Source: Pagrus major | Taxonomy: Eukaryota; Chordata; Actinopteri; Spariformes; Sparidae | Length of the DNA: 64,000 nt | NCBI RefSeq assembly: GCF_040436345.1 | Contig: NC_133238.1 | Span: 4,169,150 to 4,233,149 of the forward strand | Direction: 5' to 3' | The notes under the pieces: generated by a model | Databases searched by the model: none | Told to the model about the DNA's origin: nothing | What the model saw: the letters and a program-made list of their open reading frames with translations, nothing else | Program-made: the position numbers and the translations under genes | In this document: one piece after another, positions 23,676 through 49,862 of the stretch | Position numbering within the stretch: position 1 is the stretch's first letter | Layout of the letters: each line of letters starts with the position of its first letter

Positions 23676-24147
23676 TGTGGGAATTAAATCATTTTGAACT
23701 CAGAAATCAATGTATGGTAGAGAACATATAAGGATATGAGAGGAGGGGAGATTCCCCTTCACCTAAGGCGTGGGGGTTTGTTAGTATTAGAACAGGTCAG
23801 GAAGTCGTATTAGGGGCAGTTCTCTTAACTGAGGGGTTAACAGGACGGTAGATAGGATGACATTTACATTCCAATAAAACACCAAATGGTCACTGCCCTG
23901 GGAAAGGCATGATCAACACAAACATCAGGGGGTCATTATATGGGGAAGAAGTGATTAACGACTATTGTGAAGTATGTGACCCCTACTCTGTTGTATTTAA
24001 GTCAGAAACATTTGGAAGACTGCAGAGAACACTTTGGGTCTTCTCTCCATGCTGCATGTATTAAAGAGATCTGATTCATCACGCTGAGTCTAAAATTCTT
24101 CTGAGAATTAGTAACGCTCTACCTCAACAAGGAGAATTTCCCTTACA
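23676..24147 (+). mobile_element. Retroviral-type LTR with adjoining polypurine tract
   Basis: The block starts TGTGGGAA and ends TTCCCTTACA, so the ends are TG...CA with an imperfect inverted repeat. It is preceded by a purine run (AAAAGGGAGGAA), the layout of a polypurine tract next to a 3' LTR in endogenous retroviruses. Inside are a TATA-like TATTTAAG (about 23994) and an ATTAAA poly(A) variant (about 24060). No gag, pol or env frame is recognisable next to it, and I see no target duplication. It is probably the 3' LTR of an otherwise deleted provirus. Confidence 0.6.
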
Positions 24148-24254
24148 CAATGGCTTGTCAATGGCTGCTCTATTCACTTGTAATTAACATTTGTAAATAA
24201 TGTGCATTGTTTAACTATTTGTATTTTTGATAATAAAAAAATAAATAAAATAAT

Positions 24255-24287
24255 ACACCCGATCTCATCTGATCCCAGAAGCTAAGC
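24255..24287 (+). pseudogene. 5S rRNA fragment
   Basis: ACACCCGATCTCATCTGATC followed by CCAGAAGCTAAG matches the 5S rRNA internal region (CGATCTCGTCTGATCTCGG...GCTAAGC) with a few changes. Only about 33 bases remain. It could derive from a 5S-based SINE. Confidence 0.65.
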
Positions 24288-24356
24288 TTTGAACAAAAGC
24301 GTCAGCTTTGACACTGAGAAAGACAGAACAAGCACACCATGTTGTATACTATACTA

Positions 24357-24382
24357 ATATATATATATTTACATATATATAC

Positions 24383-24417
<35 letters not shown>

Positions 24418-24420
24418 TTT
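24357..24420. repeat. (TA)n/(CA)n microsatellite
   Basis: TATATATA runs grade into a CACACACA tract ending near 24417, followed by a T run. Confidence 0.85.
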
Positions 24421-25599
24421 TTTTAATTTACAGACAGCAGGCATTGCTGCTGCTTATTCAGTGGAGACTTCGCTTTGAAAGATAGAGCAGCTTGTCAAAG
24501 CAGAAGGGTATGGAGAATGAAAAATTACTTTTATTCCTCAATAAACAAATAAATACATAAAACAGAGTGGTAGAGTTTTGCTACCACATACAGACTCACC
24601 TGTGTGGTAGTGAATAAGATTGTAGCACTTAGATCAAACTACTTAATATAATTTTTTTTTAAAAAAGCCACAGCAGGTTCAAAATGTACAAGGAACATTT
24701 TAAAATAAACAGCAGGCTTCATTTATATAAATAAGGTACTACTCTGGTGTACAAAGTGAAACTTAAGTGTGGCACTCATTCTCAGTTCATCTGGATGACA
24801 GCCTCAGCTGCAGATGTGAGTATGAACAAAGCAGATGATGTATGGGGAAGCTCCATCCAGAAATGAGTGAATGTTTGGGAAATGACAACCTGATGCTGAG
24901 CCTGATGTAATCAAAGTTTAAAAGACCAATTAGTCTCGTCTCATCTCAGTCTCACTGCAGCAGTCCACATAGTGTCTGCTGTAAAATGTCATCTTGTATA
25001 AACTGTATATTAAACTGATGTGGTGAACAGTCCTGGCACCGGAACCACAAACGATTTCCTGAAGCACAGGAAAGTGCTCCTGTTGACAGTCACACATCTG
25101 GCTCATAACTGGAGAATGTGGCTTGTTGCTCAGGTCAGTACCATGTTTCCCTGGAGAAGAGAGAAGAAAGTGAGATGGATCACAATCAATGACCTGTCAA
25201 TATGACTGATTTACCTCTATTTTTTGAATGGGTCTTCTCTTTGAAAATGACCAAAAAGATGAGTCAAATTGATCCATATGTACAGTATTGTACTATATTA
25301 AAACATTCAGGGTCAGTCTACTAGCAGTACAAACTGCTTAAATGATCTCGTTACCTCTGCCAGGAGGTTATGTTTTCACCCATGTCTGTGTAATGGCTGG
25401 TTTGTCAGTAGGATTGCACAAAAACTACAGAACAGATTTCCAGCAAACTTTGATGGAGGATGGGTCTCAGCCCAGAATAGATACCATTAACTTTTGGTAT
25501 AGATCTGGATAAAGGGACCGATGGAGGGATTTTTCCTCACTATTTTTTTAACATTATAAAAAGGTAGGGCGTTTTGACATTTTTGTTAATTTCTTAACA
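24421..25599. other. Intergenic, no gene seen
   Basis: No coding feature was recognised. 25350-25520 contains CTGCCAGGAGGTTATGTTTTCACCCATGTCTGTG-type wording (CAGGAGGTTATGTTTTCACC) and GGATGGGTCTCAGCCCAGAA, which I recognise as a dispersed fish repeat but cannot name. Confidence 0.4.
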
Positions 25600-26051
25600 A
25601 AACTCCACTCCACATTCACCAACTGCCTCACTGAAATAAAATCCTGGATACATTCTAACTTCCTCCAACTGAACTGTGACAAATCGGACATGGACAACAT
25701 CAGCCCCAAATCCCTCATCAAAACCTCTCATTTCAACAACACCAGAACTGGCCAGAACAAATCACCAGAACTGCCTTCTTCCACTTCAAAAACATAGCCT
25801 GTCTCCACTTATCACTCTCACTCTTAAATAAACTCCAATATGCCCAGAACTCTGCCGCTCACCTGCTGACCCACACCAGCACCCATGACCACATCTCCCC
25901 TGTCCTCCAGAAATGCCACTGGCTCCAATTCAAAATCCTCCTCCTCACTCACAAAGCCGTCCAATTTCCACCTGGTGTTTTATATTTTTCTGCTTTTTAA
26001 ACTGTAAAGTGTCTCTGAGTACCGTGGAAAGCGCTATATAAAATAATGATA

Positions 26052-26085
<34 letters not shown>
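25600..26085 (+). mobile_element. 5'-truncated LINE with (ATT)n tail
   Basis: Fragments read like a LINE C-terminal region (NCLTEIKSW, LQLNCDKSDMD, then NKLQYAQNSAAHLLTHT and DHISPVLQKCHWLQFKI). It ends in an untranslated tail GTGGAAAGCGCTATATAAAA and an ATT microsatellite (about 26051-26085). This 3' structure is typical of L2-like LINEs in fish. Confidence 0.7.
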
Positions 26086-26086
<1 letters not shown>

Positions 26087-26252
26087 GTGTTAACTTGAAA
26101 AGTGAATGGGATGTGAGATGATGATACCAGTGAGTTCAGAGGGACGGTGTGGACCACCTCCTACTGCTGTGTTGTTACAGATGTCATCCTGTGGTGTTCA
26201 GGATGTTGTACTCAAGTACTGTACTCAGTGTTGTGAATAAGATATTCAGATT

Positions 26253-26258
26253 TTTATT
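26253..26258 (-). terminator. Poly(A) signal, SMIM11 (candidate)
   Basis: AATAAA on the minus strand, about 240 bases past the SMIM11 stop codon. It is the nearest canonical hexamer on that strand. Confidence 0.5.
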
Positions 26259-26493
26259 TTCATTCAAACACTTTTGAATGTCGATGTGTCTTCAGCCAGC
26301 TCATGCCAATACAACTCATTTTAGATTCAGGCTATAATGCATTAATTTAGAACAGTGGACAGACACTTTTACTGGTTTTACTACTCAAGTAGTTTCACAG
26401 ACGTGTCCTACAGAACCAAATATACTCTTCATAAAATATTTACCAAATATTTTACGAAGAGGTGCAGTGCAGACCTGTGCTTCTCTCCTCTGC

Positions 26494-27531
26494 TCAGTCT
26501 TCCTTCAAGTTGTCGATGAGCGCCTGGGTCTGCTGGGCCAACCTCTTCTTCTCAGCCTGCTGCTGCTTCTTCAGGGCCTCCTCTGCTTTCTTACTCTGGT
26601 AGATCTTCACTCCAGCAAACCCCAAACATAGCAGGAGTGTCTTCAGGGCCAAGATGTACAGGAGGATGGGGACATTGTCCAAAGCCTGGGGATAGACAGA
26701 CAGAGTTTATGTTGGAGTAGAACTTTGTGTTTTTCTGCCTCCATACAGCTGGAGACAAACGCACATTGTAGAGTAAGAGGAAACATAGCCTCTGTGGTTT
26801 CATAACACCAGAGAAGAGGAAAGAAAGCTCTGGAAGAGCCAGGCTTTCTGGAGAAGTTTCTCCCCCTCCCCTCTTCTCCACCAGGCCTCAGCTGTCTCTG
26901 TGGGAGGTGGGAGTTAAATTTGGTCACACAGGGGAGGAGGTGTGTGAAAAAGAGAAGCAGCTGCAAACCATGTAGAGTTCAGGCTTGTGGTTGTAACAGG
27001 TCATCGCTGCCCAAACTTCATTCAAAAATCTGAGAATAATCACATTGCAGCACATTTACCACGAAAACCGGTCAAGTTTAAAAACATTTAACTCTTTCAC
27101 TCAAAATTATCTTTCATTCGGCGTCCGTCCAATCCATCAAGTTGTATTTACTTCAATAACTGTTTTTACTGTCAATCTGTATGATTGGTAGTGAGTAGCA
27201 GTTCACTGCCAGAACAAAACAGACTCAAACAAGGAAACAGAAGCACGACGTTACAGGCATACCGACGGTGTAATTAGCAGTAGCATAGATTGACTGCTAT
27301 GAAACTATGTGGCTGATTGTGAAGTCTGTGGCAATTGTGACATTTAACGCGAGACACACAAATATGCTCAGCTGCAGCAGTGTTAGCATTATGCTAGTCA
27401 CAGTTCAAACAACCTCAAATTGATCAAAAAACAACCAAACACGAAACCGACAAACAGCTAGTAACAACTTATACTTTAGGTATTCATATAAATATAATGA
27501 CTGTGGGAGTATTTACCTTCCAGTTGATCAT
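26494..27531 (-). CDS. smim11: SMIM11, small integral membrane protein 11
   Basis: Two coding exons on the minus strand: 27531-27517 (ATG, encoding MINWK, then donor GTAAAT) and 26685-26494 (after a CAG acceptor, ending in a stop). The joined protein has 68 residues: a short N-terminus with the conserved NWK, one hydrophobic membrane segment (about 9-33, VPILLYILALKTLLLCLGFA), and a Lys/Glu/Gln-rich tail (AEKKRLAQQ) likely to be helical. Human SMIM11 has 58 residues with the same NWK...LLYIL.KTL.LC..FAGVK pattern. The function of the family is poorly known; it is predicted to be a single-pass membrane protein. The 831-base intron has no recognised repeat. The exon 1 ATG is chosen because it has a good splice partner and family match. 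Confidence 0.92.
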
Positions 27532-29244
27532 TTTCACTTCTGTAGTTGTTGAAGTTCCTACACTTTGAGAGCCGCACAGCTAAATGTACCACTGAAGGAG
27601 GCGGGGCATGTAGTGACGGGCCAATTGAAATGCATTCCTTTTAAAGTGATCTGTGCTGCATTCATGTTTGTGGTGCAAAGCAGAAATACACTCAAATGAT
27701 TCTGGTTTAGTCTTTAAAAGACCTTTTGGCATTGATCAAATATTGAAGCACAAATATACATGTACTTAGCGGTGAATTGTGATTTTAAATTTGATGACGT
27801 TTTATAATATGTTTAATCAATGCTGTGTTATGTATAAGGATTATTCCTATTGAACCTGAATGCATCATTACACTTGACAGGCTGCTGCAAACGAGGTTAG
27901 CAGCTGCTTCAAGGTTCTGGTGTCTGGAGCTTTCGGTCCCAGGCCAAAATGTGTTGTAGCAGCATATTCATGTTCATAGTTAGTTAAATCAGTTAAGTAT
28001 GACATGTGTCAGATAAAATAAATAGGTCAAATAAACTGAATAGGCCACATTTATTAAAGTCGAAGATCATTGAGGACTGGCTGGCTCTCATTCACAATGA
28101 TGTCTAGTAAACTATCGATTGCGCGTCTACATTGCATTGTACGGTAAAGAGTGTGCAAACAGGGACTTTATGGTGCATTCATGTGCACCTTGTAAACTCT
28201 GACACCTCTACATGAATGACTGCGAAGGTTGTTTAAAGAAAAGATAATTTTTAAAATAATGTTATACATTTCTTAATGATTTGGGGCAAAAATCATAACA
28301 TTATCCCATTCAGTTCTATCTAAGCAGATTTCAAGGTCCCCAAGTACCTCTGTAATACTTTTCAAGCATAAAAGTAGAAAATAATACCCACCATGGGCCT
28401 GATGACTCACCAGTCTCATAATTCTTATGATCAATCTAACCCTAACCCAAAGAAATGTTTTAAGATTGTATGCAGGACAGAATTGAACTGCATTTAGCTG
28501 TGTTAAACATTTTGGTTGATCTGTTTATTTTTATGTGAGAGCTGTTGTCTATCTAGGAGCTGTGATCTTGAAAACAGGCAGAGAAAGTGTTGCCATTAAG
28601 CTTTACAGTTGAAATAACATTAAATCTTACATATTTTCCCAAAAAATTTCATAATGGTGATCATTCATAACTAAGGTATTGGAAAAACAGAAACAAAAAA
28701 AACCCCATCTGAAAATAGGATGATGCCATAGAGCCTTACTCATGCCAGCTGGGCAGAAGGTTGGATCAATTTGTGGAATTGCTGAAAATGTCTATATCAG
28801 CGTAAAAAAAACAACTAATAATAAATAATAACAGTAATAATGTGAAGATGATTAAGATGTAGAGTGAAATGGGCATTTCAAATTATTTTGTGCGGAAATT
28901 GCAGCAATGAATGAACATGGCATTTGGAGTACCTGTGAGAGGGTTTACAAAAATATATTGGAGTTTTCTGATAATGCGCAATACGACGTAACGTAAATGT
29001 CAACAACTGACCAAGAACGTGGTTAACAAACGATGTTTGCAAACGCCATGTTTCGCTTGTTTTGGTAAGCACAGCTTCCGTAATGCAAGAAATGACTAGC
29101 ATGTATGCCAGCAGATCTTGATACAGGCTAATTGGCATACTATTTTGGCATATTGGCATACATATTTGTGATATTTAGACACGTGCTCACACAAATTGTG
29201 CTCTCGTCATTTGTATAACAGGCAGTCGACGGGAGCGATCCGTA
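27532..29244. other. SMIM11 upstream region and intergenic sequence
   Basis: The first 100 bases or so upstream of the SMIM11 ATG should hold its 5' UTR and promoter (GGAGGCGGGGCATG near 27597 is GC-box-like). The remainder is AT-rich with no recognised gene or repeat. Confidence 0.45.
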
Positions 29245-29326
29245 GTCACGGTGGCCGAGAGGTTAAGGCGTTGGACTCGAAATCCAATGGGGTTTCCCCG
29301 CACAGGTTCGAATCCTGTTCGTGACG
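29245..29326 (+). tRNA. tRNA-Ser(CGA)
   Basis: A complete 82-base tRNA-Ser. Acceptor GTCACGG/CGTGACG pairs. The A box is GGCCGAGAGGTTAAGGCG, the anticodon loop is ACTCGAAA with anticodon CGA, the long variable arm is TGGGGTTTCCCCGC, and the T arm is AGGTTCGAATCCT. A TTTTT run 12 bases after the end (29338) can end RNA polymerase III transcription. No intron. It looks functional and lies alone between SMIM11 and GPR180. Confidence 0.97.
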
Positions 29327-30873
29327 AGTTAAATCACTTTTTCAGACTACTTCATTAATTTGGCCTTGTGCAGAACAAATGACAATTTTGAATTAATGTT
29401 TTTTAAATTGTACACAGGGTGGTAAATACAGCCTGTACAGCTGTGTGACACATTACTGTACAGCAGCATCTCAACTGTATAAAACAGTGGTAAACAAGAG
29501 TTGATTTTTTAACTCACATAAAATACTGCAGTTACTTCACACATTATTAGCTTTAATTGCAGTCATTGTGCAGGTCCTTGATCGATACATCACTTTTTTA
29601 TCGAAAACTGGCAGAAAAAAAATCCCTCTAGAATTGTTTTGATATAATGAAACAGACCTTAATATATCAGATTCCACTTGCTTCATAACATATATCTAAT
29701 ATGTTCCAGCTGTTAGAGAAACATATAAACTGGGTTACTTAAGCAGGAAGTGTAAATGTAGGCCAAGGTTACAGTGACCTGCTTTGCATCAAATCTCAAA
29801 TCTCCTCTGGAGGAGTAATTGTTCAGTCCACAATACAAACAGAGGTTTCATATTTTGTTGTTGTTGTTACATTGATGTAAGATTGTCATTGTGGGACCAA
29901 ATAAAACATACAGAAGATTCCCTCATGGGAATGTGGGCCATACAGTGTACGTACGGCTCAGATAACACATGCACTGCTTTATCCAAATCAACAGCTGAAG
30001 TAACAGATCTGATTGCACAATTTTGTTGATCAAAACACCAGCAAAGGTTCAAATTCATGTACAATTTCACAACAGAGGTGGATTATATTCATATTTGCCA
30101 TGCATTTGTTGGGGACATTAAGTCCAGCCCAGGGGCTCAGTATGTTGGATTATTTCAGAGGGTTGTGGCACAGATTTAAAAACATTACGGGTAAAAACAG
30201 CCTTCATAAGCTGTAATTATAATTGCCTTGTGTATTTTTGTGGTGTTCATTGACTGTGGTAAATTTGTCTTAAAAGGTTTAAAAAAACAAACAAAGGAAA
30301 CTTTGATGTTATAAGTATGCTAGCTGTCAAAAACAAACCAAAAATATCTCAAAGGTGCCCTGTGGAGTTTTTGACCACTAGTAGTGGTATATATAAGAAT
30401 GGGTCCATGCTTTGATGTCCATGAGCATATGGGCAACGAAATTCACAATCCTGCCTCTGGTTGCATGTTATTGCAGTGATTGTCAGTTGGCGAAGATGCA
30501 ACACTAAGAAACATAGCAACACCCTCGAAAAAAGACTGCTAGCTAGTATGGATGTTAACAATGCACAATTGAAGATTGGTAGTTTTGCAAATGTTTTATG
30601 TAGGAAATACTTTCAACCTATTTGTAAGGCCTCTAGAATCCACAACATGTATCGCGGTGAGAAACCCTGAATGTAAACATAACCTTTGTTTGTTTACATT
30701 TGTTTGTTTTGTTGCACCTTTCAGTCAAGGTCCACTAACTGGCTTTTCACTCAGCTTTCAACCACATCTTCATCAGCAGATGGCGTTGTCAGTGGTTTTT
30801 AAAAAATGAAATAAAGTATATAAAAAGTAGTCAAGTCTGTGGGATTTTTTAACTGGAATTTGGATTATTTTCT
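29327..30873. other. Intergenic, no gene seen
   Basis: AT-rich intergenic sequence. Small open frames (for example near 29784-30029 and 30461-30670) show no recognisable protein. A GTTTGTTTACATTTGTTTGTTTTG stretch lies near 30687. Confidence 0.5.
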
Positions 30874-30919
30874 ACAAAACATGTAAGTATCATAAACTTA
30901 TGATACTTACATGTTTTGT
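30874..30919. repeat. Perfect 22-bp-arm palindrome, AC centre
   Basis: Arm ACAAAACATGTAAGTATCAT plus AA is followed by AC and then its exact reverse complement, a 46-base perfect inverted repeat. The spacer is only two bases. As DNA it could extrude as a cruciform; the loop is too short for a microRNA precursor. Confidence 0.95.
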
Positions 30920-31955
30920 TCAGCAAGATAATCTTCACAGATGAACACCACTTTGTGATTTTTCAAGCATAAATGAAATCACCAGAAGTAAATAGCTAAT
31001 GTTAGGCTATAAATTAATGAAAGACATTACTATACACTGATCAGTCTACAAGTTGTTAAGTTAGAGTTAGAATGGTTTCCAATGAATGTCCACCTGTTGA
31101 GGCAGACTAGTGCGTGAATGAGACTCCTTGTTTGGCTTGATGACATTTAACGTCTCATTAAGCCACTTGTTAGCAACTGCCTATATTACAGACATGTAAA
31201 CACCATTGACTGCTAACTTAATTCCAGGTTTAAGCACTCATCCAGGCCGGTCACCTTGTTTTTTATGGGTCCAGCTCAGAGTAACTAAATGTACCTTCTA
31301 TGTTGTTTTTTTAGGTTTTAGCCGACCATCAAGTTTGACTAATATAATAAAAGGTGGGGTGAGCCATCCTTTACGAAGACTGTTTGTATTGTATATGAAC
31401 TCAACACCCAAATAAATACTCCCATCCTCCAGCGCTCCCTCAGAAATTACACCTCCCAAATTCATGGATGCGAAACTAAGATCCAGAGAGTCCGATGTGC
31501 TGTCCCAGAGCCAGCACACACCTATCAAGCAGAAACAGAGCAACCTCCACATATGTCATCATTACTTTGAACTTTGAGAAGTCAGTCGACCATCAGAAAG
31601 CCTCAATGAGTTTCACATGGTCTTCACCCTCACCTGATCATAACCCCTTTCTTTTCAGTTTTTGTTCCTCTGACTTCCTCTTTGGCTTTGAGTGCCAGCT
31701 CTGGAGGAATAAACACACACAGTTGAGGAGAGCCCACAGTTTGCTCTTGGAGCTAAAAAGTGGAATTATCTGTCTGTTTGGGGCGAATAGACCTACGATC
31801 AGACTCACTTGAAGAACATGAGGTGAAATTCACTTCTCTTTATGTGTGAACACTAATAGCTTGTTAGCCTTAGCTAGCTTGGTAGCTTCCAGACAGGTGG
31901 GCTTGTTTTAACTAACTAGGCTCGCTTCAGCTCCACCCACGCTCCACCTCTTTGG
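30920..31955. other. Intergenic, no gene seen
   Basis: No coding or RNA feature recognised. 31860-31950 has TAGCTTGTTAGCCTTAGCTA-like wording common in fish dispersed repeats. Confidence 0.4.
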
Positions 31956-31997
31956 CCAGTTTTGATTAGCCAGGAACTCCTGGCTAATCAAAACTGG
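31956..31997. repeat. Perfect 20-bp-arm palindrome, AC centre
   Basis: Arm CCAGTTTTGATTAGCCAGGA, then AC, then the exact reverse complement: a 42-base perfect inverted repeat. The centre is the same two bases as in the palindrome at 30874-30919, but the arms are unrelated. Confidence 0.95.
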
Positions 31998-33043
31998 TGG
32001 AGTCAGGTATGGCTAAGGCGCTTCATTCTGGCTCTTCAGAGACCTGTGGGTGACGTCATTGTGGCTCTGTCCTCTATTATATGCAGTCAATGATTGGATT
32101 CGGTGGCTGACCCTACAGTTAAAACTTTGCTACTTAAAGGGATAGATGTAGTTCAATAAAACACTGAAATCAAACATGAAACTGTGCAGAAACTGATTTA
32201 GATTCTTTATAATATGCTGCTTTCCAAATAAATACACAATGAACAAATATGTTAATTCTCCATGTCAGCTGTCAGTTGAGTAGATTTTTATCTTCCACCA
32301 TGTTAAATGTGTTAAAGTCCTAAATGAAACTGCAGGCCTGTTCCCACTGGGCTGTCACAGGATACTAATGAAGCGTGTGTTTTAATGAGCCGCACTCATA
32401 GGAAGTCACTGTAGTCTCAGACCAGTCCTGATTCACTGGAGAGTAAGTGTGGAATTTCATAATGTTGTATTTACACAGTGATGGTCATCTGAAGTGTCCG
32501 TGACTGTGGCCTGTTAGTAGACTTTGGTTTCTCCTGATCTGCTTTATAACACACTGTGACAATGGCGTCCATGTTTTACTCCCATTCACACAGGTGCTTC
32601 AGTTCATAGTGCAATGCATGGAAAATGAAGGTTGAAAAAAGAAAGGACGAGTCATGCAGTGTGTCTCCAGCTATGTACATACATGCTGTCAGCTCTTGGT
32701 TCATGGTGACAGGGAAGAATTAGGTATTTAAAAAAAAGCCTGATCTGTGATGTACAGGGAGCACACACCTTTGGCTCACCTTCATCATTTTGGATAAGCA
32801 AAGACAAAGTCCACCAGTCCTTTTTTAGCTGTCCACTGTGTTACCTGTCTGGCTGACCACATACTTTAACCATCTGTCCAGATTTTATCCATCCTTTCAC
32901 ATGTCCATTCTTCTGTATATCCATCTTCACATGTATTTGTCCATCAATCACTGAAATCCATCCAACTTCCTCTGCCCCTCCATCTGTTTATGCAGAGTAA
33001 CATATCCATCTGACTACATACTGATCAATTGATATACCCATGT
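31998..33043. other. Sequence between the palindromes and the GPR180 3' end
   Basis: No gene seen. The CCATCC/TCCATC-rich stretch at about 32870-33010 is a degenerate simple repeat. Confidence 0.45.
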
Positions 33044-33049
33044 TTTATT
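33044..33049 (-). terminator. Poly(A) signal, GPR180 (candidate)
   Basis: AATAAA on the minus strand, about 1.25 kb past the GPR180 stop codon. I saw no nearer canonical hexamer on that strand. The sequence between would be the 3' UTR. Confidence 0.45.
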
Positions 33050-34295
33050 CCATTTTCTTATTGAACATAATTCCCATGAACAGACTGAAACCTTCCTAAA
33101 ATTGAGGGGGAGGAGGCTAAGTCAAGGTTATCCAGTGACCCATCTAAAGCAAAGTGCAAAGGGGGAGAGTTCCAGGCAAGGACATATATCAATATATATT
33201 GGTCTTTCCCTTTGGAGAACAGGGTTCACATTTCATTTATGACCAAAACTCAGGAGTGATTTTTTTATGTAACGTAAGTAAGTTAACCTATGTTATGTGA
33301 CATGAGGTAGGTAGAGCATCATAGTGTGAATCTTAAGGCCGCTGAGCAAGCTGCTGTATTTGACGAGATGAGAGTAAGAACATGTTCACTGTTGCACTGG
33401 GTGACATGTTCCTTCATTCCTTCACTGATTGTTAAGTCTTTTCATGGGATTTCTTGAAAATAAGAAAATATTGAAAAACACCAGCCTTATCATTCTGACA
33501 GAAATAACTTTCTTCTTCTCTTTGGCAATTTGATCCAACTCTAGTTTAATGAGAGGGATACGATTCTTTCCATCCTGTACCTCACATTAACTCCCTGCAT
33601 AAATCTAACACCATAACTGAGCAGTGGCATAACGCTTTCCGTGCTTTGTATTTTCCTTTGTAGTAAATCTATGATTCCATTGTGTGAGTGGTTATAAAAG
33701 CCAAGAGCACAAACACCACATTTATGTCCTTGCAGAGAAGTTTCTACGGACACCACAAACCTCTCAGGTATGCTGATCTTGGGTTGTGTCAAACAACCAT
33801 GTGTACCTCTGGCCTGGTGCATGAGTCAATCCTTTCTTCATATTCATTCCTTACATGTAGCTCACCAGCAGATGCATCCTTAAATGTTGATGTTCTGTCT
33901 TCATCATGTTTGTGTTGGTCTGTTTTGGCTGTTAGTCCAGCATGTCATGAAGAAACTATGTGAATACCTTGTGTCCCTCCTCCCAGTTGTCCTGCATTTA
34001 ATATCGCTCCTCCTGCTAAGTTATGTTGGTTCCGTCTGTAAGTAGAGGTAGGGTGTTGCTTTAAATATCTTCCTCTGGTCATTCTGTGACCCCTGCTATA
34101 GTTCCCTGCTTACTAGTGGCTATAACTATCCGCCCCGGACACAGTCCCAGCAGAGGAGAGCGGTCTCTGTAAAGTCACAGCACTTCTTAGCTTCTGTGCT
34201 TCTTCTTCATGCCCAGGAGGTCTCCCGCTGACTAAGTGGGAGGTGAAGGGAGGTTCTCCCTTAGTCATGCTGATAAGGCATGACAGTGGATGTGC

Positions 34296-48955
<14,660 letters not shown>

Positions 48956-49862
48956 TTTACCGTTATCGACAAATAAACGTTAGCAAACCAATTCAATGAG
49001 CCACGAAGCCAGAAGTGAACCAGCTGCGTCAAGTCATCCACAGTGACCAGGGATGAGACCGGAAGTTAAATGTTTCTAGCCTCAAATGAAAGCTCTATCT
49101 GTCTGATTTTGAGGAAAACTAGAAGAACAACTGACATTTCTGATGAACAGAGTCATCGCAAAAACACCTAGTTTCAATCACTGCAATTTTTTGTGTTAAG
49201 TTAAGCTAAAGATAAAGTTCAGTGTATAGCCTGCAACATTGAACTGCGTAAAAGCAGTATATTATCTTAAAATACGCTTTATTTTCCATGTATATTAAGA
49301 TTTAAACAGTAATTCGACACTTGACCAAATAAACTACTCGAACCTCCGAAAAACACAGTTTAAGATAGTAAGAACATTCCAACAAAAACAAAACATTTTT
49401 TAAAAAGGAATTATTTCTATTTTATTTTTGAATTATTTTGAAAATGACTTCCGGACGTTACAAATCTATTGTAGCTCCCTTGACACTACCTATGACTGCC
49501 TTGCCCAGTGGGCAGCGTTGACAGTTTAATAGATGTTGGATTCACCCAATCGAACAGCGGGTGGTACACTCCGTCATATGAATCAACCAATGAGAGAGTA
49601 GAAACCAATCTGCATGTGATAAATGTTCCGCCCATTTTCAACGTGTCAATACTGCCGTAAAACGGCCGGCGACTGTCGCCCACCAAACAATGCTTCTACT
49701 GTGGTAAGGAAATAGAGAAGTGCTGTGCTAACCTGCCTGTATTAACAGTTAGCTAGAGGCTCGATAACGGAGTATAAAAACGATGAAGATGTCGTAACTA
49801 TGTATGTAGGAGAGCTGAATGTGCAGTGACAGCCACCTGTGCTCAGTGTTGAGGACCAGAGG
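48956..49862. promoter_or_regulatory. Probable bidirectional promoter of GPR180 and TGDS
   Basis: Only 907 bases separate the two start codons, and the genes diverge. ETS-type sites occur near both sides: ACCGGAAGT at 49058-49066, toward GPR180, and ACTTCCGG at 49448-49455, toward TGDS. I see no clear TATA box near either start. Head-to-head GPR180/TGDS is also the arrangement in human. The regulatory reading is inferred from layout and motifs. Confidence 0.65.

Noticed and set aside
30874-30919. A microRNA precursor hairpin
   Set aside because: The arms are 22 bases with a two-base loop; a precursor needs longer stems and a larger loop.
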